Assembly (NCBI RefSeq): GCF_009725235.1
Contig: NZ_WJFC01000041.1
Coordinates: 13,544-77,543 of the forward strand
Origin: Scytonema sp. UIC 10036
GTDB lineage: Bacteria > Cyanobacteriota > Cyanobacteriia > Cyanobacteriales > Nostocaceae
DNA: 64,000 nucleotides
Direction of reading: 5' to 3'
How positions within the stretch are numbered: position 1 is the first letter of the stretch; each line of letters begins with the position of its first letter. Below, one piece after another: positions 1 through 8,012 of this stretch. A program made the position numbers and the translations under genes. Under the pieces are notes generated by a model that did not search any database, was not told the DNA's origin, and saw nothing but the letters and a program-made list of their open reading frames with translations.

Positions 1-345
1 TGGAGCAATCGGTGGGAATTTTTGTCGTTGCTCGGAACTCAGAGATTCCCACCTTTCTAACTTAATCCAAGTGACATCTGGAGAGCGATTTGCTCCATTG
101 GGGAGTTTGAAACAAGTCGATGAATCAAACGCTTTCCCTAAATTTTGCTGACGGTTCCAAATTCCTAAGTCAAGATAAAGCTCAAAATTTTGATTTCCTG
201 TTTCTCCACCTGTTGGCGACACGATGACGAGTTCTCCAGATGCTGTACATTCAAACTTCATTTCTGGATTCGCTTTCACCAATTCGTAAAAAGCATCCTC
301 CGTTAAGTTCCCAACAGGAGATAAATCTAGCGTCAAGATACTCAC
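1..345 (-). CDS. Uma2 family endonuclease, C-terminus cut by window edge
   Basis: The minus strand is open from a GTG at 345 to the window start (115 codons, no stop). The N-terminal part reads like the Uma2 (DUF820) family of putative PD-(D/E)XK nucleases: a residue run L-T-E-D-A-F-Y-E-L near codon 13, then G-E-L-V-I-V-S-P-T-G-G-E-T-G, and later N-R-S-P-D-V-T-W-I, where the conserved proline-aspartate of the fold is expected. An in-frame stop lies about 10 codons upstream of the GTG, so the start is bounded; no ATG is available. Uma2 genes are very abundant in filamentous cyanobacteria and their cellular role is unknown. The conserved Glu/Lys half of the active site lies outside the window. 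Confidence 0.8.
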   Translation of the reverse strand, partial: MSILTLDLSPVGNLTEDAFYELVKANPEMKFECTASGELVIVSPTGGETGNQNFELYLDLGIWNRQQNLGKAFDSSTCFKLPNGANRSPDVTWIKLERWESLSSEQRQKFPPIAP

Positions 346-435
346 ACAGAAGCTCCATAAACGCGATTGCTCTAGTTATATCCCATTTTACATAAAACCT
401 ATTAAGTAAGTAGTCATGCAAAATAAATTATCTAA

Positions 436-972
436 TCGGGAGAAGGAACTCTGAACGGAAAACAGGCAACAGAAGGCGCGACAGAACTCGACCTCAGTGG
501 CAAAGGGTTGACAGTTGTTCCATCTGAGATAGGGAAACTCACTCAACTCAAAAAACTGATTCTCGGCAAATATCAATACAACGATAAGGGTGAGTTTATT
601 GGTATTTTGAGAAATCATTTGAGTGCTTTACCTAGAGAAATCGAACAACTGCATCAACTTGAAGAACTTCTAATAGTTGGTAATCGCCTCGAAACCCTAC
701 CACCAGAATTGGGGCAACTCCATAACTTACGATTTCTTAGTCTCAGATCCAATCAATTGAATGCGCTACCACCAGAATTCGGTCAACTCCATAACTTGCA
801 ATCCCTCGATCTAAGTAATAATCAACTGAATGTACTGCCACCAGAATTCGGACTCCTCATCAACTTGCGATCGCTAGACCTCAGATCTAACCAATTAAGT
901 TGGCTACCTGCGGAAATTCAACAACTGCCAAACTTGAAAGAACTAGATCTGAGTGGAAACCCAGTCAAATAG
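436..972 (+). pseudogene. Truncated leucine-rich-repeat fragment (ROCO N-terminus copy)
   Basis: The frame is open from just after a stop at 433-435 to TAG at 970-972. From about 466 it matches the start of the ROCO protein downstream (A-T-E-G-A-T-E-L-D-L-S-G-K-G here against A-T-E-G-V-T-E-L-D-L-C-G-R-G there), then gives about six LRR units of the L-x-x-L-P-x-E-x-x-x-L type. The first dozen residues of the paralogue, including its ATG, are missing; only CTG or an internal TTG (508) could start translation. It stops after the last LRR with no Roc or COR domain. I read it as a decayed tandem copy rather than a working short LRR protein; a stand-alone LRR protein from TTG 508 (154 aa) cannot be excluded. 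Confidence 0.65.
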
Positions 973-1076
973 AACAAACTAGATTTATTTTGCATAAGTG
1001 TACTTCTGGGTTACCTATTTAATATGGAAGGTCTTTTGCTAACTTTCTGGTAGTTTCAGATTGTATCTACTATGTC

Positions 1077-1228
1077 ATATCAAGTTCGGGTGATTACTTA
1101 TAATAAAATTTATCAACGCTGGTTGGGCTTTCCCCGTGGAGAAACCCAACATAAGCTAAAAATGGATGTTGGGTTTCGTTCCTCAACCCAACCTACCTAT
1201 ATTATGAGTGTTTCACCGAACCTGATAT
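1077..1228. repeat. MITE-like element with GTTGGGTTTCG palindrome
   Basis: Imperfect terminal inverted repeats (ATATCARGTTCGG, 13 bp) at 1077-1089 and 1216-1228 enclose a palindromic core with two complementary blocks of the form GTTGGGTTTCG and its complement. The same core occurs at 7609, 17445, 36302, 43974, 44182 and 63451. It carries no open frame. No clear target duplication is visible at this copy. Confidence 0.6.
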
Positions 1229-1301
1229 CAGTGGGTAAATCATCAAACTAGCAGTTACCGCCAAAAACCCAAAGTCACCAAATTGAGTAGAGAGCGTGTT
1301 T

Positions 1302-4268
1302 ATGACTGAGGCAGAACTACTAGAGGTAATCGAACAAGCTGCAACAGAAGGAGTGACAGAACTTGACCTCTGTGGCAGAGGGTTGTCGGTTTTACCATCT
1401 GAGATAGGCAAACTGACTCAACTCAAAAAACTGATTCTCGGCAAATATCGGTATAGAGAAGAGGGTGGGCAAGTTGGTATCATTAGTAACAATTTGTGTA
1501 CTTTACCAGGGGAAATTGGACAGCTTTGTCAACTTGAAGAACTTCAGATAGTTGGCAATCGTCTCGAAAGTTTGCCACCCGAATTCGGACAACTCACCAA
1601 CCTGCGATCGCTCAATCTCGAAGGTAATCAACTCAGTGAACTACCACTAGAAATAGTCCAACTGACTAACTTGCAATCGCTAGACCTTTGGAATAATCAA
1701 CTGAGTGGGCTACCACCAGAAATAGTCCAACTTACCAATTTGCAATCGCTGTACCTTGGTGGTAATCAACTGAGGGAACTGCCACTAGAAATAGTCCAAC
1801 TCACCAACTTGCAATCGCTGTACCTTGGTGGTAATCAACTGAGGGAACTGCCACCAGAATTCGGATTCCTCACCAACTTGCGATCGCTAGACCTTAGTTT
1901 TAACAGACTGAGAACGCTACCACCAAAATTCGGATGTCTCACAAACTTGCAATCGCTAGAGCTCAGTACCAATCAACTGAGCGAGCTGCCACCAGAATTC
2001 GGACGCCTCGCCAACTTGCAATCGCTCAACCTCTATAATAATCAACTGAGAGCGCTGCCATCAGAATTCGGACGCCTCACCAACTTGCGATCGCTCAATC
2101 TTTGGAGCAATCAACTGAGTGCGCTGCCATCAGAATTCGGACGCCTCACCAACTTGGAATCGCTATACCTCTGTTACAATCAACTGAATGCGTTGCCACC
2201 AGAATTTGGGCGTCTCACAAACTTGCAATTGCTAGACCTCATTTCCAATCAACTGAGTGCGCTTCCACCAGAAATTCGACAACTGTCAAACCTGGAAAAA
2301 CTCGATTTGCGTGGCAACCCACTTCCGATCCCCCCTGAGATTTTGGGGCGAAAGGAAAGCTGGGAAGAACCTGGTGATGCCAATGAAATTCTTAATTTCT
2401 ATTTCCGCGTACAAGAAAATCCCAACGAAACCGAACCCCTTTATGAAGCCAAATTCTTGATTGTTGGTGAAGGCGGTGCTGGCAAAACCTCCCTCGCTAA
2501 AAAAATTGAAGACGAAAACTATGAACTTCAATCCGATGAAAAATCAACCGAAGGCATTGAGGTAATTCAGTGGCGTTTTCAACATAACGGTCACGATTTT
2601 CGCGTCAATATTTGGGACTTTGGCGGTCAAGAAATTTATCACCAAACCCACCAGTTTTTTCTCACAAAACGCTCTCTCTATGCCTTAGTTGCCGATACTC
2701 GCAAAGACAACACTGACTTTTACTGGTGGTTGAAGATTGTTGAGCTGTTGAGTGACAACAGCCCCGTTCTGATTATCAAAAATGAAAAACAAGACCGTCA
2801 GTGTGAAGTCAACGAGCGCTCTTTGCGAGGAGAATTTACCAATCTCAAAGAGGTTTTGGCAACTAACTTAGCTGATAATCGCGGTTTAACACAGATCAAA
2901 GATGCCATTGAGCAATACATCAGCAGGTTACCTCATGTTGGTACACCTTTGCCTAAAGTTTGGGTAAGAGTTCGTTTTGCCTTAGAAAACGATTCCCGTA
3001 ACTACATCAGTTGTGAAGAATATCGACAACTTTGCCGATTCAATGGTTTAAGCGATCGTGAAGATATGCTGCGGTTGAGTCGGTATCTACACGACTTGGG
3101 TGTATGCCTGCACTTTCAAGACGATCCAACATTAAAACACTACGTCATTTTAAAACCAGAATGGGGGACAACTGCTGTCTACAAAGTATTAGATAATCAA
3201 ACAGTCAAGAAAAATCTGGGCTGTTTTACACACGAAGATCTCGAACATATCTGGGGAGATACAGAATACGCGGATATGCGAGATGAACTGCTGCATCTGA
3301 TGATGCGGTTCAAACTTTGCTACCCAATTGCCCATCGTCCCGACAACTATCTTGCACCGCAATTACTCGATATCAACCAACCCGATTACACCTGGGACGA
3401 TACCAACAATCTGATTTTACGCTATGAATACGAGTTCATGCCCAAAGGTATGCTGACTCGCTTCATTGTGGAGATACACCCTTGGATTGAAGAACAAAAA
3501 CTAGTTTGGAGAAGTGGCGTTGTTCTCAATAAAAACCAAACACGTGCCGAAATCATTGAACGATACAATCAAAGAGAAATAAAAATCCGTGTCACAGGAA
3601 ATCGCAAGAAAGAATTGCTGGCAGTAGTCACTCACGAATTCGACAAAATTCATCAATGTTTTGAACGTTTGCAGTATGACACTCTTGTTCCTTGTAATTG
3701 CAAAAAATGTGAAGGAACCCAAACTCCCTATAGTTATCCTCTCAAGGAACTGCGTGAGTTTCTCGACGCTGGTGCTTACCAGATTCAATGCCGAAAAAGC
3801 CGTCAAATGGCAGATGTTCGCAGCTTAATTGACGATATCAACTTACAACTGCCTGGAGAAGAGCGCAAACCTAACAACCGCCAATTCATCACAACTTTGC
3901 TACAGGAACTAGAGCAAAGTAAAGTTGATTTAACATATCAAAACTCACAGTTATCGATATCTGAAGTTCCGAGCACAAACCAAAATCAAGAAGTGACTCG
4001 CCAACAACGTAAAAAATTACACTCTGCTTTCATCAGTGCCTTTCCAGAACAGTCATTGCTCGAACAATTGTTATATTACGAGCTCGATCAAAACTTAAAC
4101 GAAATCACTCAGAAAAGTAATCTCAATACAATTATCTTTAAATTAATACAAACAGCTGAATCTCAGGGATGGCTTTTTGACTTGGTTCGGGTTGCTTATA
4201 AAGCAAATCCTGGAAACTCAGAGTTAAAAGCTATTGCTCAAGAGTTGTTGCTCAACCATGCTCCTTAA
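1302..4268 (+). CDS. ROCO-family GTPase: LRR-Roc-COR with C-terminal EAD1-like domain
   Basis: A protein of about 988 aa. Residues ~20-350 hold some 14 leucine-rich repeats (L-x-x-L-P-P-E-F-G-x-L). The Roc GTPase domain follows, with P-loop G-E-G-G-A-G-K-T-S near residue 389, D-F-G-G-Q-E (switch II) near 439, and a K-N-E-K-Q-D specificity segment near 490. The COR region runs to about 860. The last ~80 residues (pattern L-x-x-A-F-I-S-A-F-P, then L-I-Q-T-A-E-S-Q-G, A-x-x-A-N-P-G-N-S-E-L) resemble effector-associated domain 1, a death-like adaptor of bacterial conflict and signalling systems. ROCO proteins are GTP-switch dimers; the LRR would be the sensor and the EAD1-like tail would recruit an effector (inference). 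Start: ATG 1302 is preferred over GTG 1296, as MTEAELLEVIEQA gives a clean N-terminus. A truncated copy lies just upstream. Confidence 0.9.
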   Translation: MTEAELLEVIEQAATEGVTELDLCGRGLSVLPSEIGKLTQLKKLILGKYRYREEGGQVGIISNNLCTLPGEIGQLCQLEELQIVGNRLESLPPEFGQLTNLRSLNLEGNQLSELPLEIVQLTNLQSLDLWNNQLSGLPPEIVQLTNLQSLYLGGNQLRELPLEIVQLTNLQSLYLGGNQLRELPPEFGFLTNLRSLDLSFNRLRTLPPKFGCLTNLQSLELSTNQLSELPPEFGRLANLQSLNLYNNQLRALPSEFGRLTNLRSLNLWSNQLSALPSEFGRLTNLESLYLCYNQLNALPPEFGRLTNLQLLDLISNQLSALPPEIRQLSNLEKLDLRGNPLPIPPEILGRKESWEEPGDANEILNFYFRVQENPNETEPLYEAKFLIVGEGGAGKTSLAKKIEDENYELQSDEKSTEGIEVIQWRFQHNGHDFRVNIWDFGGQEIYHQTHQFFLTKRSLYALVADTRKDNTDFYWWLKIVELLSDNSPVLIIKNEKQDRQCEVNERSLRGEFTNLKEVLATNLADNRGLTQIKDAIEQYISRLPHVGTPLPKVWVRVRFALENDSRNYISCEEYRQLCRFNGLSDREDMLRLSRYLHDLGVCLHFQDDPTLKHYVILKPEWGTTAVYKVLDNQTVKKNLGCFTHEDLEHIWGDTEYADMRDELLHLMMRFKLCYPIAHRPDNYLAPQLLDINQPDYTWDDTNNLILRYEYEFMPKGMLTRFIVEIHPWIEEQKLVWRSGVVLNKNQTRAEIIERYNQREIKIRVTGNRKKELLAVVTHEFDKIHQCFERLQYDTLVPCNCKKCEGTQTPYSYPLKELREFLDAGAYQIQCRKSRQMADVRSLIDDINLQLPGEERKPNNRQFITTLLQELEQSKVDLTYQNSQLSISEVPSTNQNQEVTRQQRKKLHSAFISAFPEQSLLEQLLYYELDQNLNEITQKSNLNTIIFKLIQTAESQGWLFDLVRVAYKANPGNSELKAIAQELLLNHAP

Positions 4269-4358
4269 CCGTTTTACCATCTGTTCTCATATCCGGCAAA
4301 CTAGTTATCATGATACCTCGGCAGACTTCTTTGCGTCTTATAGCCTTTCTCAGTCTCA

Positions 4359-4425
4359 TGAGGTACACCCCCCTTTCATCCCCCCTTAGTAAGGGGGGAC
4401 AGAGGGGGGTAATTTTTGTACCTCA
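4359..4425. repeat. Palindromic G/C-tract repeat
   Basis: An outer inverted pair, TGAGGTACA at 4359-4367 and TGTACCTCA at 4417-4425, surrounds runs of CCCCCC and GGGGGG that can pair across CTTAGTAAG. It lies between the ROCO gene and the acetyltransferase gene and could act as a bidirectional terminator, but similar C-tract/G-tract units at 63826-64000 suggest a dispersed repeat. Confidence 0.55.
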
Positions 4426-4469
4426 CTAGGTTGAAATTTGCTGTAAGTTGTTTATTATTTATTCATTCA

Positions 4470-4985
4470 ATGAGAATTAAAAAATTAACAAAAGATGATG
4501 CAGAAGATTATAGGAATATCAGATTAGAAGCTTTATATAACGCTCCAGATTCTTTTGGCACAATGTATCAAGAAGAAGTTCTTATGACGATAGATCAATT
4601 TAGGGAGAGAATACCAGTAGACAACAATAACTTTATCTTGGGCTGTTATGAGGATAAAGAGATAATTGGAATTATCGCACTTCATCAAGGAGAGAGAATA
4701 AAAGTCAGGCATAAAGCATATATTCGTTCTATGTATGTTCAACCAGAATATCGAAAAAAAGGTATAGGTAAACTATTACTCAATGAATTAATTGAAAGAG
4801 CTAAGGCTATTGACGAGATAGAAATATTATTACTAGATGTGGTGACAAATAACCTCTCAGCAAAACAACTTTATCTATCACTTGGGTTTCAAATATATGG
4901 AATAGAGAAAATGGCATATAAATTCAACGATCGATATTTTGATGTGGAATCTATGTCTTTACAGCTTAAATCGCTTCAGTCGTAA
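4470..4985 (+). CDS. GNAT family N-acetyltransferase
   Basis: A 171-aa protein starting M-R-I-K-K-L-T. It has the GNAT signature for acetyl-CoA binding, Q-P-E-Y-R-K-K-G-I-G-K-L-L, near residue 92, preceded by the strand Y-I-R-S-M-Y-V and followed by N-L-S-A-K-Q-L-Y-L-S-L-G-F, the classic motif B region. The family transfers an acetyl group from acetyl-CoA to an amine; the substrate cannot be told from sequence (RimI-like or small-molecule acceptors are both possible). I chose ATG 4470 because the longer frame from TTG 4416 adds residues unlike the family and runs into the upstream repeat. No operon partner. Confidence 0.88.
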   Translation: MRIKKLTKDDAEDYRNIRLEALYNAPDSFGTMYQEEVLMTIDQFRERIPVDNNNFILGCYEDKEIIGIIALHQGERIKVRHKAYIRSMYVQPEYRKKGIGKLLLNELIERAKAIDEIEILLLDVVTNNLSAKQLYLSLGFQIYGIEKMAYKFNDRYFDVESMSLQLKSLQS

Positions 4986-5073
4986 CAATAGGCACAAAGT
5001 AGGGGTGCGATAGGGCTTCAGTCGTTAGGTGTTTGTGTTAAAATTATACATGAAAACCGTTGGGACATTCTAA

Positions 5074-5328
5074 GTGAAATTCAATCAAAAACTAGCAATT
5101 GCCGCTCTGGGTGTTACCTTAATATTCGCCAGCATAGAAGCCAACCGAAACTCAGTTGCATCGGGAACTGACCAAACCAAGACTCAGCAGTGTTCGGTCT
5201 GTTCTTTGGGCGGATTGGGAGTTCTGTGCTTGTCTTCTCTATTCCTAAAAAGTCGGAAAAATAAGAATCAGCCCCAACTGAATGTGAAGGATAAGTCTCT
5301 ACAACTTGGGCAGCACGAGATAGGCTAG
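5074..5328 (+). CDS. Small predicted exported or membrane protein, unknown
   Basis: An 84-aa frame starting GTG. The N-terminus looks like a signal peptide or anchor (K-F-N-Q-K followed by A-I-A-A-L-G-V-T-L-I-F-A-S-I-E-A). A C-x-x-C pair lies near residues 40-43, then a second hydrophobic stretch G-G-L-G-V-L-C-L-S-S-L-F-L followed by a basic cluster K-S-R-K-N-K-N. That C-terminal layout (glycines, hydrophobic helix, basic residues) resembles a sorting signal of the LPXTG/PEP-CTERM class, though no standard motif is present. I do not recognise the family. Confidence 0.45.
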   Translation: MKFNQKLAIAALGVTLIFASIEANRNSVASGTDQTKTQQCSVCSLGGLGVLCLSSLFLKSRKNKNQPQLNVKDKSLQLGQHEIG

Positions 5329-5463
5329 ACACAGAGTCATGAGGAAAATCTGGTGCAAGCCTACAAACTAAAGGGAAAAATATGGCATTAATAACTGTTG
5401 GTACTCTACTCGATACAGGTTTTGAGAGATGGTAAGGTCAAATATATGTGGAGATGGTAACTT

Positions 5464-6099
5464 ATGACCCAAGCCCAAGGACAAACAGAAGTAAAATTAT
5501 ACACCTTTGATGAGTTTATCGAATGGTATCCAGAAAATTCAGAATTCCGGTACGAATTGCATGATGGAGTCATTATTGAGATGCCTAAGCCTAGGGGTAA
5601 GCATTCAAATTTAACGGGTTCTCTCAGTGGAAGGTTAATGACAACGATTGATAAAATTGGTAAAACCGACATTTGGACAATACCCAGAGAATCGATTGTA
5701 AAACCGTACCGGGACAAATCTGGGTACGAACCAGACATCATTGTTTTGAATCAAGAAACTATCGGTACTGAGACGCGCTGGGAAAGTGAATCAGTTATTC
5801 AAAACGCGACTTCGGTCAAATTGATAGTAGAAGTTGTGAGTACCAACTGGCAGGACGATTACTACGACAAACGTCGTGATTATGAAGCTATGGGCATTCC
5901 CGAATACTGGATTGTAGATTATGCTGCCTTGGGAGGGCGTGAATTTATCGGCTATCCCAAACAACCCACGATTTTTGTGTACGAGCTAATTGACGAGGAA
6001 TATGTAAAAACAACGTTTAGAGACAGTGATGTAATTATCTCTCCTACATTCCCACAATTTAACCTCACCGCAAAACAAATTTTTAATTTGGCTTTGTAA
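5464..6099 (+). CDS. Uma2 family endonuclease (DUF820)
   Basis: A complete 211-aa Uma2 protein. The fold's putative catalytic set is visible: E-P-D-I-I-V near residue 92, K-L-I-V-E-V-V-S-T-N-W near 120, then D-D-Y-Y-D-K-R-R-D-Y-E and the family hallmark G-I-P-E-Y-W-I-V-D. Uma2 proteins are predicted PD-(D/E)XK nucleases of unknown role. The 60-bp leader and first codons (M-T-Q-A-Q-G-Q-T) are duplicated, with divergence, at about 7853-7921, where the rest of the gene is missing. It lies alone between intergenic repeats and relics. Confidence 0.88.
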   Translation: MTQAQGQTEVKLYTFDEFIEWYPENSEFRYELHDGVIIEMPKPRGKHSNLTGSLSGRLMTTIDKIGKTDIWTIPRESIVKPYRDKSGYEPDIIVLNQETIGTETRWESESVIQNATSVKLIVEVVSTNWQDDYYDKRRDYEAMGIPEYWIVDYAALGGREFIGYPKQPTIFVYELIDEEYVKTTFRDSDVIISPTFPQFNLTAKQIFNLAL

Positions 6100-6154
6100 A
6101 TGAGGAAAATAAAGAAGAATTAGCAGAAGCATTACTGGATTTTTCGACTTAACC

Positions 6155-6274
6155 ATGTCCGACCACTTCAGCGATTTAGTTGAAGAGGGTGTAGATTTAG
6201 CCATCCGCATTGGCGATCTGCAAGATAATTCGCTGATTGCTCGTCGTATTGGTGTTAATTATAGGCGAGAATAG
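6155..6274 (+). pseudogene. LysR-type regulator fragment
   Basis: A 39-codon frame reads [22 protein letters not shown], then S-L-I-A-R-R-I-G. This is the substrate-binding-domain segment D-R-F-x-D-x-x-E-E-x-x-D-x-A-V-R-I-G-x-L-x-D-S-x-L-I-A-R of LysR regulators; the intact LysR gene at 10283 carries the same segment. The helix-turn-helix and the rest of the effector domain are absent, so this is a relic. Confidence 0.75.
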
Positions 6275-6305
6275 TCACATGAATTTTTCTCTGTCTTCAA
6301 AATCT

Positions 6306-6590
6306 TCAAAAATAAACGATCGAACTTTCATCTATTACACCATGAGAAGCGTATAGGCTATATCCATCAGCGAATTGCACGGCAGGTTCACCCTCAGCAT
6401 GAAGCTTTTGTTGATTATCGAAAGACATTTTAGTAGGGCGATCGCAAATTATAACTCTTTCCTCAAAAGGTATAATTAAGCCACAATAACTTACTAATGC
6501 TTGAAAAACCTGCCAGATTTTTTTAGTATGAGCTAAGTCTAAAATGGAAATGCAAAAATCAAAGCAACTCCATATATTACTGATTCCCCA
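6306..6590 (-). pseudogene. DUF6745-like C-terminal fragment
   Basis: On the minus strand an open frame with no start reads L-A-H-T-K-K-I-W-Q-V-F-Q-A-L, then C-G-L-I-I-P-F-E-E-R-V-I-I-C-D-R-P-T-K, then H-A-E-G-E-P-A-V-Q-F-A-D-G-Y-S-L-Y-A-S-H-G-V, ending TGA at 6306-6308. This matches, from memory, the repeated E-G-P-A-I-x-F-x-D-G-x-x-x-Y-x-x-H-G-V motif of cyanobacterial DUF6745 proteins. Its N-terminal part is missing; the left boundary is approximate. Confidence 0.6.
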
Positions 6591-6599
6591 CTTCGCGGC

Positions 6600-6929
6600 T
6601 CAAGACCCCCTGGTGTATCAAATTGGATTAGCCCACTAAGTACGGAAGAGGCGGAATTTTCAGCTAAATATTTTTCCAGAGACAATAAACAATCTTAACA
6701 ATACACAGAAATAGTTGCTTGACAGTGCTAAAATCGAACCCATAAAACTTAGAATTAGAAACCATAGAAATTGGCAAAATCCTTAAGTGTTCAATCTTAT
6801 AAAGACAACTTATCTTTACAGTTAAAATTAACATTTTTTACACTGATGTTTTTTTGTTATATAATGAAATTCTTTGCTAAACTCAATTACAATTTCTCGT
6901 CTACTCGCCTTCAGTAAAGCAATAACATT
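6600..6929. other. Gene-free stretch
   Basis: AT-rich intergenic DNA with no supported gene on either strand. A promoter for the small gene at 6930 is likely here, but I see no convincing -10/-35 pair. Confidence 0.4.
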
Positions 6930-7328
6930 ATGAGCAACACTTACCCCGAACGGCAATCAACTGAAGCTAAAAATACTGTTTCTTCTGAGAATTCCCACTC
7001 CACAATTAATGGCGCTGATTCCCATGACTCGAAAAAGTATCAGTTGCAGAATCCCAACATTTGTCCTTGGGTGGGCATTCGACAGTATACAAACCAATTG
7101 TCGCCAAATAAAGCCAACCCAGGATATGTTGCACGCGCACGTGTAATTTATGATAATTGTAAAAGTGAATTAAGCGATCGTTATCCTGGCTGGTATGTAG
7201 CGATTGAACCTGACAGTGGTGATTATTTTCTTGATGCTAATAAAGAAGTTGCCCAAAATCAGGCTCGATCCAAACATCCATCCAGGTTAATTTGTACTTT
7301 TCAGTTAAATATAGTAGGAGACTCTTAA
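6930..7328 (+). CDS. Small partner protein of a retropepsin-like protease gene
   Basis: A 132-aa protein. The N-terminal 45 residues are polar and probably disordered (rich in S, T, N, E). The C-terminal half contains R-Y-P-G-W-Y-V-A-I-E-P-D-S-G-D-Y-F-L-D and ends with I-C-T-F-Q-L-N, resembling short cyanobacterial proteins encoded just before clan AA aspartic proteases. The next gene (7334) is such a protease and starts only a few bases downstream, so the two form a cassette. The frameshifted gene at 55587-55863 has the similar core G-K-I-V-A-I-D-I-E-S-G-x-F-E and also precedes a retropepsin-like gene. Function unknown; a toxin-antitoxin-like or substrate-protease relation is possible but unproven. 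Confidence 0.65.
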   Translation: MSNTYPERQSTEAKNTVSSENSHSTINGADSHDSKKYQLQNPNICPWVGIRQYTNQLSPNKANPGYVARARVIYDNCKSELSDRYPGWYVAIEPDSGDYFLDANKEVAQNQARSKHPSRLICTFQLNIVGDS

Positions 7329-7333
7329 AAAAA

Positions 7334-7846
7334 TTGATTGAAGGAAAATTTAGCAATAAGGGCGAGCTTTTCTTTGAAATAGACTTTGTAGCAGCAGACG
7401 GATTAATTATTACTGTTGATGCCCTACTTGATACAGGTTTTACTGACTGGTTAGCAATCAATACCCAAGATGCTGTCTCTTTAGGTTGGCAACTAGTTGA
7501 TAGCGAAGAAACACGACTGACTGCTCGAGGAGAAGCACAATTCAATATTTATGCTGGAACTGTTAGATTAGATGGACAACAATACTACTCGGTTAAGGGA
7601 AATAGTAGGTTGGGTTGAGCGACAGCGAAACCCAACAAATGCTGATAAATGTTGGGTTTCGTTCCTCAACCCAACCTACGTAATTTCGTATTTTTATGCT
7701 TAACCGAGCAGTATTGAGATGGACAAGAATTTAATATTCCTGTTATCGGGGGAGAAGAAATAGCAGAAGTATTGTTAGGTTTACCCTGGTTATTTACGCG
7801 AAGGCTAGTAGTTGATATTCCAGACAATCTGTTGACATTAGGCTAA
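7334..7846 (+). pseudogene. Clan AA (retropepsin-like) aspartic protease, split by a MITE
   Basis: The N-terminal part (start TTG 7334, AGGAG at 7316-7320) reads M-I-E-G-K-F-S-N-K-G-E-L-F-F, then the active-site motif A-L-L-D-T-G-F-T-D-W and A-I-N-T-Q-D. After 7579 the frame runs into a 137-bp insertion and stops at 7616-7618. Beyond the insertion the same frame resumes: E-F-N-I-P-V-I-G-G-E-E-I-A-E-V-L-L-G-L-P-W-L, then R-R-L-V-V-D-I, stop 7844-7846. Removing the MITE and one copy of its target duplication restores one open frame of about 125 codons. The D-T-G motif is the single catalytic Asp of dimeric retropepsin-like enzymes. The current product lacks the C-terminal third (the I-L-G-L/L-L-G-L strand), so it is probably inactive. 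Confidence 0.85.
7580..7716. mobile_element. MITE, 137 bp, with 18-bp TIRs and 10-bp target duplication
   Basis: Terminal inverted repeats CAATACTRCTCGGTTAAG lie at 7580-7597 and 7699-7716 (one mismatch). They are flanked by the direct repeat AGATGGACAA at 7570-7579 and 7717-7726. The interior is the dispersed GTTGGGTTTCG palindrome. It has no coding capacity, so it would need a transposase in trans. It interrupts the protease gene precisely. Confidence 0.9.
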
Positions 7847-7852
7847 ACCCAG

Positions 7853-7992
7853 TTTTGAGAGATGGTAAAGTCAAATATTATGTGGAGGTGGTAGCTTATG
7901 ACTCAAGCCCAAGGAAAAACCCAAGCTTTATTCCACCGCCAAGACGCAAGCCGTACCCGGCTTATCGCCTCATCAGCCGTTTGTTGTACAGA
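7853..7992 (+). pseudogene. Relic of Uma2 gene start plus small palindromic repeat
   Basis: Positions 7853-7921 copy the leader and first codons of the Uma2 gene at 5464 (both have TTTTGAGAGATGGTAA and then ATG-A-C with the residues M-T-Q-A-Q-G-K-T). After eight or so codons the Uma2 similarity ends, and 7941-7968 is a copy of the GCAAGCCGTACCCGGCTTATCGC repeat also found at 35922 and 54456. The Uma2 body is gone. Confidence 0.6.
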
Positions 7993-8012
7993 AATTTTCT
8001 TAACAACCTATT

